A stretch of 5,565 nt of DNA from Oscillospiraceae bacterium (GCA_009779295.1 WREN01000170.1:1-5565), one strand, 5' to 3'; shown: positions 1 through 5,278, numbered from the stretch's first letter. Notes: generated by a model from the sequence alone, not told the origin. Numbers and translations are program-made.

Positions 1-730
1 CGAACGCTTTCATTATCTCAGCGTAACCGTAATACGCGCCAAGTGTCGTCCAATGATGGTCGGCTTTGTAATATAATTGCTCGTTACTGGATTCAACGGT
101 TGCTTTAAGCGGCGATTTTAAATCTATATACTGGATGTAACCGTCGCTTGCCATCGTTTCCTCAAAGTAATTCCACAAATGCAAAGTCCTTTCATACGGA
201 AACAACGCGGGCAGATACTTCTCCAGAACGTCAACGTTCCTTCCCGCCATTGCTATCGCGTACGGCACGTTTAATTCTTTCATCGTGCCGCTGAACGCCG
301 TTACCGAGATCAAATTGCGCTCGACCATCAGCATTTCTGGGTAATCGTCGCGCTTGATGATATAGCCGTCCTTGCCGAGAATCACTTTATTGTTTTCCAT
401 TTTCAATGCCGCGATTTCGGTAATCGCCTTCGCGCCGACGAAAATATCGCGTATCGGGAACTGATCGGAATAATAATCGCCGATTTCGGAGGTGAACTTC
501 CCGCCGATCAGTCTTTCGAGCGTTAATTTCGGCGCTTGCTGGAGATAACGGTTCTCCTGTTCGGAGAACGTATTGTCCGGCAGGATTATCATCGCGGCGG
601 CGAATCCGTAGAGGATCAGCATTAAAAATAATATCGTCAGTATGTCGAGTAGCCGCGTTTTTTGCTTCATGTTCATTTGCAACGCGATGAGGTTATCCTG
701 ATCAGTCAGTTTTTCCGGTCTCTTATCCAT
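1..730 (-). CDS. DHHW-family protein, C-terminus beyond window edge
   Basis: The visible 243 residues start at ATG 730-728. Order: a polar cytoplasmic N-terminus, one membrane segment (about residues 28-50), then an extracellular domain. The segment SEQENRYLQQAPKLT (about 56-70), the SDQFPIRD stretch (88-95) and the motif DHHW (224-227) are hallmarks of DHHW proteins. By family knowledge these are AlgJ/AlgX-like, SGNH-hydrolase-related proteins that work with MBOAT acyltransferases to put acetyl groups on extracellular polysaccharides; the DxH part of the motif is thought to be catalytic. The gene lies 21 bases after the MBOAT gene, and its ribosome binding site AAGGAGGG overlaps the stop codon of that gene, so the two are probably translated from one message. 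The substrate polysaccharide cannot be told. The open end at base 1 is due to the window, not a truncation that can be judged. Confidence 0.9.
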   Translation of the reverse strand, partial: MDKRPEKLTDQDNLIALQMNMKQKTRLLDILTILFLMLILYGFAAAMIILPDNTFSEQENRYLQQAPKLTLERLIGGKFTSEIGDYYSDQFPIRDIFVGAKAITEIAALKMENNKVILGKDGYIIKRDDYPEMLMVERNLISVTAFSGTMKELNVPYAIAMAGRNVDVLEKYLPALFPYERTLHLWNYFEETMASDGYIQYIDLKSPLKATVESSNEQLYYKADHHWTTLGAYYGYAEIMKAF

Positions 731-745
731 AAATTTTTAATTTTT

Positions 746-753
746 CCCTCCTT
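746..753 (-). promoter_or_regulatory. RBS of the DHHW gene overlapping the MBOAT stop codon
   Basis: Read on the minus strand, AAGGAGGG begins inside the TAA (754-752) that ends the MBOAT gene and lies 15 bases before the ATG at 730. It is a near-perfect match to the 16S rRNA 3' end. Placing the site on the preceding stop codon suggests translational coupling of the two acylation proteins and supports the ATG at 730 as the start. Confidence 0.8.
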
Positions 754-2170
754 AAAACCTGAAGTATAAAAACGGATTGAACGAAGAATCCACGAGATAC
801 GCGACGCACAACAGCATTACGCATACGCCGCCCGCCATAGCTGCGACACGCGCAAACGCGAATTTCTCGTAATACTTGTAGAAAAGTTTCTTCGGATACG
901 GTGTACACGCGATAATCAATATGACGAAGAAAATCAAGTTGCGCAGGATGTCGTAGACGTTGCCAATATCGATGAACGCCATTGTTCCGACGCCGAACAT
1001 ATTGCCGAAGTAAACCGCGCCAGCGGAGCTGTCCTCAAACACGAATATGAGCCATCCGATGTTGATAATGAACAGCGCGTATATATGCTGAACGAAATTC
1101 GGCACTTTCTTCAATAAGTTGCCCAGGAACGCTTTTTCGACGACGAGCACCACGGCGTAATATAAGCCCCAGATGACGTAGTTCCAGCTTGCGCCGTGCC
1201 AGAAACCGGTTATGAACCAAACGACGAGCAGGTTGAAATAGTTGCGCATCGGCGAACAGCGGCTGCCGCCGAGAGGGAAGTAGACGTATTCCCTGAACCA
1301 CGTTGACAGCGACATATGCCAACGCCGCCAGAAATCGGTTATGCTTTTGGCTATGTACGGATAGTTGAAGTTCTCAAGGAATCGGAACCCGAACATTTTC
1401 CCCAAACCTATCGCCATGTCGGAATAGCCGGAGAAGTCGAAGTAGATCTGGAACATGTAACATATAATCCCTATCCAGCACCCGACGACCGTCCGCTGGT
1501 CGGGGGGAATCACTTTGAAAGTCTCCCACATCGCCCCGGCGATATTCGCAAAGAAGATTTTCTTTCCCAAACCGGCGAGGAACGTCCGGACGCCGCTCGC
1601 GAAGAATGCGACGTTTTCATCGCGTTTGCGCAGCATATCATCTACATCCTGATAACGTACGATAGGACCTGCGATCAATTGCGGGAACAATGTGACGTAT
1701 GCTCCGAATGTGGTAATATTTTTTTGAACTTTTGCTTGTCCGAAATATATGTCAAGTGTGTAAGACATCGTTTGGAATGTGTAGAATGAAATACCTATCG
1801 GCAATGATAATCCGAGCGTTTTAAGTCCGCTAAAAACAGGGATATAACGTAAGTTAATAATAAAGAAATCGTAATACTTGAAGAATCCGAGGATAAGTAT
1901 ATTTGATATAATACTTGCCCATACAAAACGTTTTGCGATCTGCTTGTTTGTATCACGGTATTTACCGCAGCCCCAGCCGCAAACATATTCTATACTTATT
2001 GATAAAATCATAAGAAATACGTATATCGGTTCGCCCCAGCCGTAAAACGCGAGGCTGACGAGCAGTAACACAAGGTTGCGGACTTTGAGATACTTATGCG
2101 GTACCGCAAAATACGCGATTAATGTTATCGGTAGATACGCAAATAGAAATTCTAAACTTGAGAATACCAT
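752..2170 (-). CDS. MBOAT-family polysaccharide O-acyltransferase (AlgI/DltB-like)
   Basis: This is a 472-residue multi-pass membrane protein, the normal length for AlgI-type MBOAT enzymes, which move an acyl group (usually acetyl) across the membrane for transfer to a polysaccharide or cell-wall polymer. The N-terminus MVFSSLEFLFAYLPI is the typical family start, so ATG 2170-2168 is chosen. Conserved blocks are visible: LFPQLIAGPIVRY (161-173), FDFSGYSDMAIGLG (244-257), DFWRRWHMSLSTWFREYVYFPLGG (279-302, with His285), and GFWHGASWNYVIWG (322-335), where His325 is the expected catalytic histidine. The C-terminus SFNPFLYFRF is also typical. The DHHW protein encoded next is its usual partner. 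The gene follows metA by 34 bases in the same direction. AlgI-like is a better fit than DltB because there are no dlt genes and a DHHW partner is present. Confidence 0.94.
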   Translation of the reverse strand: MVFSSLEFLFAYLPITLIAYFAVPHKYLKVRNLVLLLVSLAFYGWGEPIYVFLMILSISIEYVCGWGCGKYRDTNKQIAKRFVWASIISNILILGFFKYYDFFIINLRYIPVFSGLKTLGLSLPIGISFYTFQTMSYTLDIYFGQAKVQKNITTFGAYVTLFPQLIAGPIVRYQDVDDMLRKRDENVAFFASGVRTFLAGLGKKIFFANIAGAMWETFKVIPPDQRTVVGCWIGIICYMFQIYFDFSGYSDMAIGLGKMFGFRFLENFNYPYIAKSITDFWRRWHMSLSTWFREYVYFPLGGSRCSPMRNYFNLLVVWFITGFWHGASWNYVIWGLYYAVVLVVEKAFLGNLLKKVPNFVQHIYALFIINIGWLIFVFEDSSAGAVYFGNMFGVGTMAFIDIGNVYDILRNLIFFVILIIACTPYPKKLFYKYYEKFAFARVAAMAGGVCVMLLCVAYLVDSSFNPFLYFRF

Positions 2171-2185
2171 AGTAACCCTTCTTAT

Positions 2186-2215
2186 CCGTTGCCTGCAACG
2201 GTTTTTATTTTATTT
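2186..2215 (+). terminator. Hairpin plus T-rich tail pointing against the genes, between metA and MBOAT gene
   Basis: CCGTTG (2186-2191) and CAACGG (2196-2201) form a perfect short GC-rich stem with a four-base loop, followed on the plus strand by TTTTTATTTTATTT. This is an intrinsic terminator in the plus direction, but the flanking genes run on the minus strand. On the minus strand the hairpin is followed by ATAAGAAGGG, without a U-tract, so it should not stop metA transcription. It then lies just before the MBOAT ribosome binding site. A role in stopping antisense transcription or in setting MBOAT translation is inference. Confidence 0.5.
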
Positions 2216-3161
2216 CGTCGATGTTATACGGCGTTTCCTGATATACGAAATAGTTGAGCCAGTTCGCGAACAGCAAATGCGAGTGCGCGCGCCATGTATT
2301 CGGCGCTCCGAGCTGCGGATTGTCGTTCGTGAAGTAGTTGTATGGGATTTTAATCGGCAAACCTTTATTTAAATCGCGGAAGTATTCGTTCGCGAGCGTT
2401 TCGTTGTCGTATTCGGAATGACCCGTTATGAAGCACATCGCGTACCGGTCTACAAATTTATCATCATTTATTCGATAAGGTTTGGATTTTTCGGATATTA
2501 TATAAACACCGGCTTGTTGGGATGAGGAGAGGATTTCAAGTTCGGGTATTTTTATAATATCTTCCGCGTGGATTTCGGTATGGCGCGAATGAGGCGCGAG
2601 GAAAATTTCGTTGAATCCGCGTACGAGCGGATGTTTGGGATTGTTCACGGTATGCGGGAACACGCCGAATAATTTTTCCTGCAGGGGATATTTTTTTACT
2701 CCGTAGTGGTAATATAACGCAGCCTGCGCCGCCCAGCAGATGTGGAACGTCGAGAAAACGTTAGTTTTCGACCATTCCATGACTTCGCACAGTTCCGGCC
2801 AGTAATCGACGTCTTCAAATTCCAAATCCTCAACCGGCGCGCCTGTTATGACCAGTCCGTCGAATTTTTGATTTTTCACGTCGTAGTAGTTTTTGTAGAA
2901 AGACGACATATGTTCCGCTGAGGTATGTTTCGGCGTATGCGAAGCCGTACCCAACAACGTTAATTCGATTTGCAGCGGCGTGTTGGACAGCAGCCGGATT
3001 AGTTGGTTTTCCGTGGTGATTTTAGTGGGCATTAAGTTTAATATCGCGATTTGTAAAGGACGGATGTCCTGATGTATCGCTTTACATTCGTCCATAACGA
3101 AAATATTTTCCTGTTCTAATGTTTCCCTTGCGGGAAGCCCGGTGGGTATTTTGATCGGCAT
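2205..3161 (-). CDS. metA: Homoserine O-acyltransferase MetA, predicted acetyl-CoA type
   Basis: This 318-residue cytoplasmic enzyme activates homoserine for methionine synthesis. The start is ATG 3161-3159, giving MPIKIPTGLPA, the standard MetA N-terminus; GGAGTG lies 10 bases upstream. The frame is open for 78 more codons upstream, but that part crosses the promoter and looks non-coding. Visible blocks: NLMPTKITTENQLIRLL (42-58), ITGAPVEDLEFEDVDYW (105-121), FHICWAAQAALYYHYG (139-154) with the nucleophile Cys142, and ITGHSEYD (245-252) with His248 and Glu250 as the other two catalytic residues. Glu111 is the residue that in Bacillus MetA gives acetyl-CoA use, where E. coli has Gly111 and uses succinyl-CoA, so the product is probably O-acetylhomoserine despite the common succinyltransferase label. 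An extra stretch of about 13 residues before ITGHSEYD pushes the catalytic pair from the usual 235/237 to 248/250. Confidence 0.95.
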   Translation of the reverse strand: MPIKIPTGLPARETLEQENIFVMDECKAIHQDIRPLQIAILNLMPTKITTENQLIRLLSNTPLQIELTLLGTASHTPKHTSAEHMSSFYKNYYDVKNQKFDGLVITGAPVEDLEFEDVDYWPELCEVMEWSKTNVFSTFHICWAAQAALYYHYGVKKYPLQEKLFGVFPHTVNNPKHPLVRGFNEIFLAPHSRHTEIHAEDIIKIPELEILSSSQQAGVYIISEKSKPYRINDDKFVDRYAMCFITGHSEYDNETLANEYFRDLNKGLPIKIPYNYFTNDNPQLGAPNTWRAHSHLLFANWLNYFVYQETPYNIDEIK

Positions 3162-3195
3162 TTTAATTGTACACTCCAAAAATAAAATAATATCT

Positions 3196-3224
3196 ATTAT
3201 AGCAAAAAAAATCCAAAAGCGCAA
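3196..3224 (-). promoter_or_regulatory. Sigma-A type promoter of metA
   Basis: On the minus strand TTGCGC (3224-3219), a 17-base spacer and a perfect TATAAT (3201-3196) precede metA. Transcription should begin near 3189, leaving a leader of about 28 bases. That is too short for a SAM riboswitch or T-box, so no RNA-based methionine control is visible. The promoter lies inside a terminator-like hairpin described separately. Confidence 0.8.
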
Positions 3225-3239
3225 GATGCAATTTTGGAT
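3204..3239 (-). terminator. Terminator-like hairpin overlapping the metA promoter
   Basis: ATCCAAAA and TTTTGGAT (3239-3232 and 3218-3211 on the minus strand) form a perfect 8-bp stem, directly followed on the minus strand by a run of eight T, counting the T that closes the stem. The loop carries the -35 and the T-run fills most of the spacer of the metA promoter. No minus-strand gene lies upstream, so it has no obvious client; it could be the end signal of a lost neighbour or block antisense transcription from the toxin region. The stem is AT-rich, so strength is uncertain. Confidence 0.5.
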
Positions 3240-3257
3240 TCGGTGAAATTTATTTGA

Positions 3258-3286
3258 TTGACAATTGGCAGGAATTTGTGTATAAT
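3258..3286 (+). promoter_or_regulatory. Consensus sigma-A promoter for the small ORF and toxin-esterase ORF
   Basis: TTGACA (3258-3263), 17 bases, TATAAT (3281-3286): a perfect consensus pair. Transcription should begin near 3293, only about 14 bases before the first ATG (3307). It diverges from the metA promoter, with about 34 bases between the two -35 boxes. The core is strong, so a repressor would be expected; a palindrome over the -10 is a candidate operator. Confidence 0.88.
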
Positions 3287-3294
3287 AATTATAC
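3280..3294 (+). promoter_or_regulatory. Perfect palindrome over the -10 and start site (candidate operator)
   Basis: GTATAATAATTATAC is a perfect 15-base palindrome centred on A3287. It contains the whole -10 box and runs to the predicted transcription start. Its placement is what an autorepressing toxin-antitoxin operator would have. It is AT-only apart from its ends, so a chance origin around a TATAAT box is possible. Confidence 0.45.
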
Positions 3295-3300
3295 GAGGTG
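3293..3300 (+). repeat. Direct repeat copy 1, ACGAGGTG (left border of AT-rich cassette)
   Basis: The identical 8-mer recurs at 3850-3857. This copy lies between the promoter and the first ATG and its GAGGTG serves as ribosome binding site of the 55-residue ORF (six-base spacing). Together the copies bracket the AT-rich toxin-antitoxin-like segment, as a target-site duplication would. Confidence 0.5.
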
Positions 3301-3306
3301 AGATAG

Positions 3307-3474
3307 ATGAAAAACCCTAATAATAACCTAAATGAATTAAAAGGAAAAGCTGAAAAAAGAAAAAATAATAAAAATTTTCGGCATACACTGAACAACTCTG
3401 ATATTAAAATCGCAAATGATAATGCAAAATTGATGGGGAAAGAACAATACAGAACTTTTTCAGATAAAGGATGA
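3307..3474 (+). CDS. Small basic ORF upstream of the toxin domain, possible antitoxin
   Basis: The ORF has 55 codons from ATG 3307, with GAGGTG six bases upstream and a consensus promoter before that. Its TGA (3472-3474) overlaps the next start as ATGA, typical of toxin-antitoxin pairs. The product begins MKNPNNNLNELKGKAEKRKN and is rich in Lys and Asn. It has no predicted membrane segment and no AbrB, RHH or HTH fold that I can recognise. Position, size and overlap suggest the antitoxin of the MazF-like domain that follows, but it does not resemble MazE and is basic rather than acidic at its C-terminus. GC is about 25 % over its first 120 bases, much lower than the esterase part. It could instead be a leader or DNA-binding accessory ORF. 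Coding status is likely, function is inferred from position only. Confidence 0.65.
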   Translation: MKNPNNNLNELKGKAEKRKNNKNFRHTLNNSDIKIANDNAKLMGKEQYRTFSDKG

Positions 3475-4697
3475 TTAAAATGAAAGAATTTAAAAGAGGC
3501 GAAATATATTATATTAATTTTCCATATACTTTTGATGTGAATTATCCTAAAGGTAAAAATAAATTTGTGGTTATATTACAAGAAGGAGCAATATTCAAGG
3601 AGTATGACGCCGTTACTGTTTTGCTAATCACTTCTGACGAGGAAAGTAAAGATTTTGAAACAAATGTAACAATCGAAGCCGGCTTAACAAAACTAAATAA
3701 AGAATCATATATTATCTGTGCACAACCTTATACAATATTAAAATCGTTATTTGATCAAAGCGGCGTTTGGTGTGCAGGGATTCTACCTAATTATAAACTT
3801 GACGAAGTTGACGAATGTTTATACATAGGGCTATGCATGGGAATACAAAACGAGGTGGAAGATGAAGGAGAAGCATCAAACATGACAGACATAAAATTAT
3901 GGGAAACCGCTACCCCATACTACAACGCGGAATACAGTCAGCCGGAACCAACTTTAACGCCGTACTTATTACCCAAACCCATTCCGCACGGCTGCGTAAT
4001 CGTTTGCCCGGGCGGAGGATATGCCGGACGCGCACCGCATGAAGGCGAACCGATTGCGAAAATGCTGAACGCGGGAGGATTCAGCGCGTTTGTATTGAAT
4101 TACAGATTTGCGCCGTATAAAGATCCGGTAATGCTGACCGACGTCAAACGCGCGGTGAAACTCGTCCGTTACAACGCGGCGAAATGGAATATCGACCCTG
4201 AAAAGATAGGCGTTTTGGGATTTTCCGCGGGCGGGCATCTTGCGATGACGGCTATCGAACATTTCGATTACGGTTGTGAAAACGGCGATGAAAACGCCGA
4301 AAAAGTCGGCGATGAAATCGACAAAGTTTCATCGCGTCCAAACGCCGGAATACTTTGCTACGCGGTGATTTCGTTTATAGATCCCACAACTCATCAGGGT
4401 ACATTGCACAACTTATTGGGCGAAAATCCGGCGGAGGACATGAAAATAAAATATTCGGGCGAATTAAACGTCCGCGAAGATTCGCCGCCCGTTTTCTTGT
4501 GGCATACGGCGGAAGACGGCCCGGTACCGGTGGCGAACAGTTTAAATATGGCGCTGGCATTGCAGAGGGAAAATATCCCATTCGAACTGCATATATTCCC
4601 TTACGGCGTTCACGGTTTGGGACTTTCTCCAAACGACGCGCATGTAGCGCAATGGGCGCCCTTGCTTGTGAACTGGCTGAAGCTGAACGGGTTTTAA
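3471..4697 (+). CDS. MazF/PemK-like toxin domain fused in frame to an alpha/beta-hydrolase esterase
   Basis: This is a 408-codon ORF from ATG 3471 (second Met, residue 4, also possible). Residues about 6-125 follow the MazF/PemK pattern: KRGEIYY (8-14), KFVVILQE (31-38), LLITSD (51-56), TNVTIEAG (64-71), KESYIICAQPYTI (77-89) and DEVDECLYIGLCMG (111-124). MazF enzymes are mRNA-cutting toxins of type II pairs. Thr54 matches the catalytic Thr, but Lys31 stands where the catalytic Arg is expected. Residues 138-408 are a complete acetyl-xylan/feruloyl-type esterase: oxyanion-hole CPGGGY (179-184), nucleophile Ser252 in GFSAGG, Asp349 in HTAED, and His381 in YGVHGLGL. It has no signal peptide, so it is probably cytoplasmic and deacylates small esters or oligosaccharides. 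No stop separates the two halves. GC jumps from about 25 % to about 60 %. An internal RBS and ATG at 3882 could still give free esterase. I know of no standard family with this domain order. Confidence 0.85.
   Translation: MIKMKEFKRGEIYYINFPYTFDVNYPKGKNKFVVILQEGAIFKEYDAVTVLLITSDEESKDFETNVTIEAGLTKLNKESYIICAQPYTILKSLFDQSGVWCAGILPNYKLDEVDECLYIGLCMGIQNEVEDEGEASNMTDIKLWETATPYYNAEYSQPEPTLTPYLLPKPIPHGCVIVCPGGGYAGRAPHEGEPIAKMLNAGGFSAFVLNYRFAPYKDPVMLTDVKRAVKLVRYNAAKWNIDPEKIGVLGFSAGGHLAMTAIEHFDYGCENGDENAEKVGDEIDKVSSRPNAGILCYAVISFIDPTTHQGTLHNLLGENPAEDMKIKYSGELNVREDSPPVFLWHTAEDGPVPVANSLNMALALQRENIPFELHIFPYGVHGLGLSPNDAHVAQWAPLLVNWLKLNGF
3850..3857 (+). repeat. Direct repeat copy 2, ACGAGGTG (right border of AT-rich cassette)
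   Basis: This is identical to 3293-3300. It falls in the linker between the toxin domain (ending about residue 127) and the esterase, where base composition changes. The sequence after it (GAAGATGAAGGAG) resembles that after copy 1 (AGATAGATGAA). Joining the promoter side of copy 1 to the esterase side of copy 2 gives an ordinary promoter-leader-esterase arrangement. Confidence 0.5.
3865..3884 (+). promoter_or_regulatory. Internal ribosome binding site and likely native esterase start
   Basis: AAGGAG (3865-3870) lies 11 bases before ATG 3882, in frame with the long ORF. A start here would give a 271-residue esterase beginning MTDIKLWETATPYYN, a natural length and beginning for this hydrolase family. 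The site is probably the original start of the esterase gene, still usable even though the frame upstream is open. Spacing is slightly long. Confidence 0.65.
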
Positions 4698-4711
4698 GTT
4701 TTAAATCGGCA

Positions 4712-4754
4712 AACAAAATGCCGTCGGGTGAGTACCGGCGGCTTAAATTTTGTT
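4712..4754. terminator. Bidirectional terminator between esterase and abrB-like gene
   Basis: GCCGTCGG (4720-4727) and CCGGCGGC (4735-4742) pair over 8 bp with one G-U and a seven-base loop. The stem is extended by AACAAAAT (4712-4719) with ATTTTGTT (4747-4754) after a four-base bulge. T-rich flanks lie on both strands, so it can end the esterase message (stop 14 bases upstream) and the convergent abrB message. The remaining bases to 4802 are AT-rich with nothing recognisable. Confidence 0.8.
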
Positions 4755-4802
4755 CTAAGAACGTACAATATATAATATAAAATTATGATAATATGTAAGT
4801 TA

Positions 4803-5048
4803 TTAAGCGTCTGCTTTAAGTAATTCGAGACAGTCTTTACAAATCAGCTTGCCCTTAAAGTATTTTACTTCATCTGCATTTCCGCAGAACAGGCATGCCG
4901 GTTCATATTTCTTTAAAATGATTTTGTCGTCGCTTACGAAGATTTCGATAGAGTCGCGGTTTTTTATATCCATAGTATTCCTAATTTCTATTGGAAGCAC
5001 GATCCGACCCAATTCATCTATCTTTCTAACTATTCCTGTAGATTTCAT
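4803..5048 (-). CDS. abrB: AbrB-family transcriptional regulator with C-terminal four-cysteine motif
   Basis: The product is an 81-residue DNA-binding protein. Residues 1-47 form the AbrB swapped-hairpin domain: GIVRKIDELGRIVLPIEIR (5-23) and KIILKKYEPA (42-51) are nearly invariant in Firmicute AbrB/Abh proteins. The tail carries CLFC (52-55) and CKDC (70-73), 14 residues apart, a likely zinc-binding pair common in clostridial versions. These proteins bind AT-rich promoters as tetramers and act in transition-state control; which genes this copy governs is unknown. Start: ATG 5048-5046 with a perfect AGGAGG 11 bases upstream. It has its own promoter and a shared terminator with the convergent esterase, so it is a single-gene unit. 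Although the fold is shared with MazE antitoxins, it is separated from the MazF-like domain by the esterase and opposite in direction, so it is unlikely to be its antitoxin. Confidence 0.93.
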   Translation of the reverse strand: MKSTGIVRKIDELGRIVLPIEIRNTMDIKNRDSIEIFVSDDKIILKKYEPACLFCGNADEVKYFKGKLICKDCLELLKADA

Positions 5049-5086
5049 TGTTTGTTTTTCCTCCTAAATCATAAATTTCTTGAACA

Positions 5087-5115
5087 ATCTTACCATAAAT
5101 TTGCTAAAAAGTCAA
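5087..5115 (-). promoter_or_regulatory. Sigma-A type promoter of the abrB-like gene
   Basis: On the minus strand TTGACT (5115-5110), 17 bases, TAAGAT (5092-5087): one mismatch to consensus in each box. The start site should fall near 5080, giving a leader of about 32 bases with AGGAGG. The nested inverted repeat begins 10 bases upstream of the -35. Confidence 0.8.
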
Positions 5116-5125
5116 TACTTATATC

Positions 5126-5214
5126 CAAAAAAACATAAGATTAAACAATTATTCACAAAAATGAGGAAAATTCTACATTGTGATAAAAAATATTCGCAAT
5201 CTTATGTTTTTTTG
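5126..5214. repeat. Nested AT-rich inverted repeat between divergent promoters
   Basis: CAAAAAAACATAAGATT (5126-5142) and AATCTTATGTTTTTTTG (5198-5214) are perfect 17-base inverted copies, 55 bases apart. Within them TTATTCACAA (5149-5158) and TTGTGATAA (5178-5186) pair with one bulged base, so the whole 89 bases could fold into one long hairpin. It lies just upstream of the abrB -35 and 35 bases before the -35 of the opposite unit. It may be an operator region for AbrB itself (AT-rich, bent DNA) or a small MITE-like element; I see no clear target-site duplication at its ends. Confidence 0.7.
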
Positions 5215-5249
5215 CGTTTTTATTTTTATTCGTCTCCGATAAAAACTGC

Positions 5250-5278
5250 TTGACAAAATAAAACTATTGTGATATACT
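5250..5278 (+). promoter_or_regulatory. Sigma-A type promoter of the leader-peptide unit
   Basis: TTGACA (5250-5255), 17 bases, TATACT (5273-5278). Transcription should begin near 5285, giving about 205 bases of leader before the TTG-started gene at 5490. The stretch 5215-5249 before it is AT-rich with only a weak hairpin. Confidence 0.83.

Noticed and set aside
1316..1789. 157-codon plus-strand open frame
   Set aside because: It lies wholly within the MBOAT gene on the other strand, has no RBS and no recognisable domain; it is a shadow of the GC-rich coding sequence.
3162..3195. SAM riboswitch or T-box before metA
   Set aside because: The leader from the predicted start is only about 28 bases, too short for either.
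3162..3395. Extension of MetA by 78 codons upstream
   Set aside because: It would place the promoter, terminator hairpin and part of the divergent small ORF within coding DNA, and the family start MPIKIP lies at 3161 with an RBS.
3862..3885. Seven-codon ORF MKEKHQT between toxin domain and esterase
   Set aside because: It is in a different frame, its ATG is very close to the upstream GAGGTG, and it is simply the esterase leader read out of frame; too short to support.
4355..4780. Overlapping open frames on both strands across the esterase (4355-4780, 4375-4716, 3969-4262)
   Set aside because: They are Arg/Gly/Ala-rich shadows of the esterase codons; the esterase has all catalytic motifs in its own frame.
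4803..5048. AbrB-fold protein as the MazE-type antitoxin of the MazF-like domain
   Set aside because: It is on the opposite strand beyond the esterase, has its own promoter and the four-cysteine tail of clostridial AbrB regulators, and the toxin domain has a closer small ORF upstream.
5126..5214. CRISPR or transposase-related element
   Set aside because: There are only two inverted arms, no regularly spaced direct repeats, no transposase and no clear target-site duplication.
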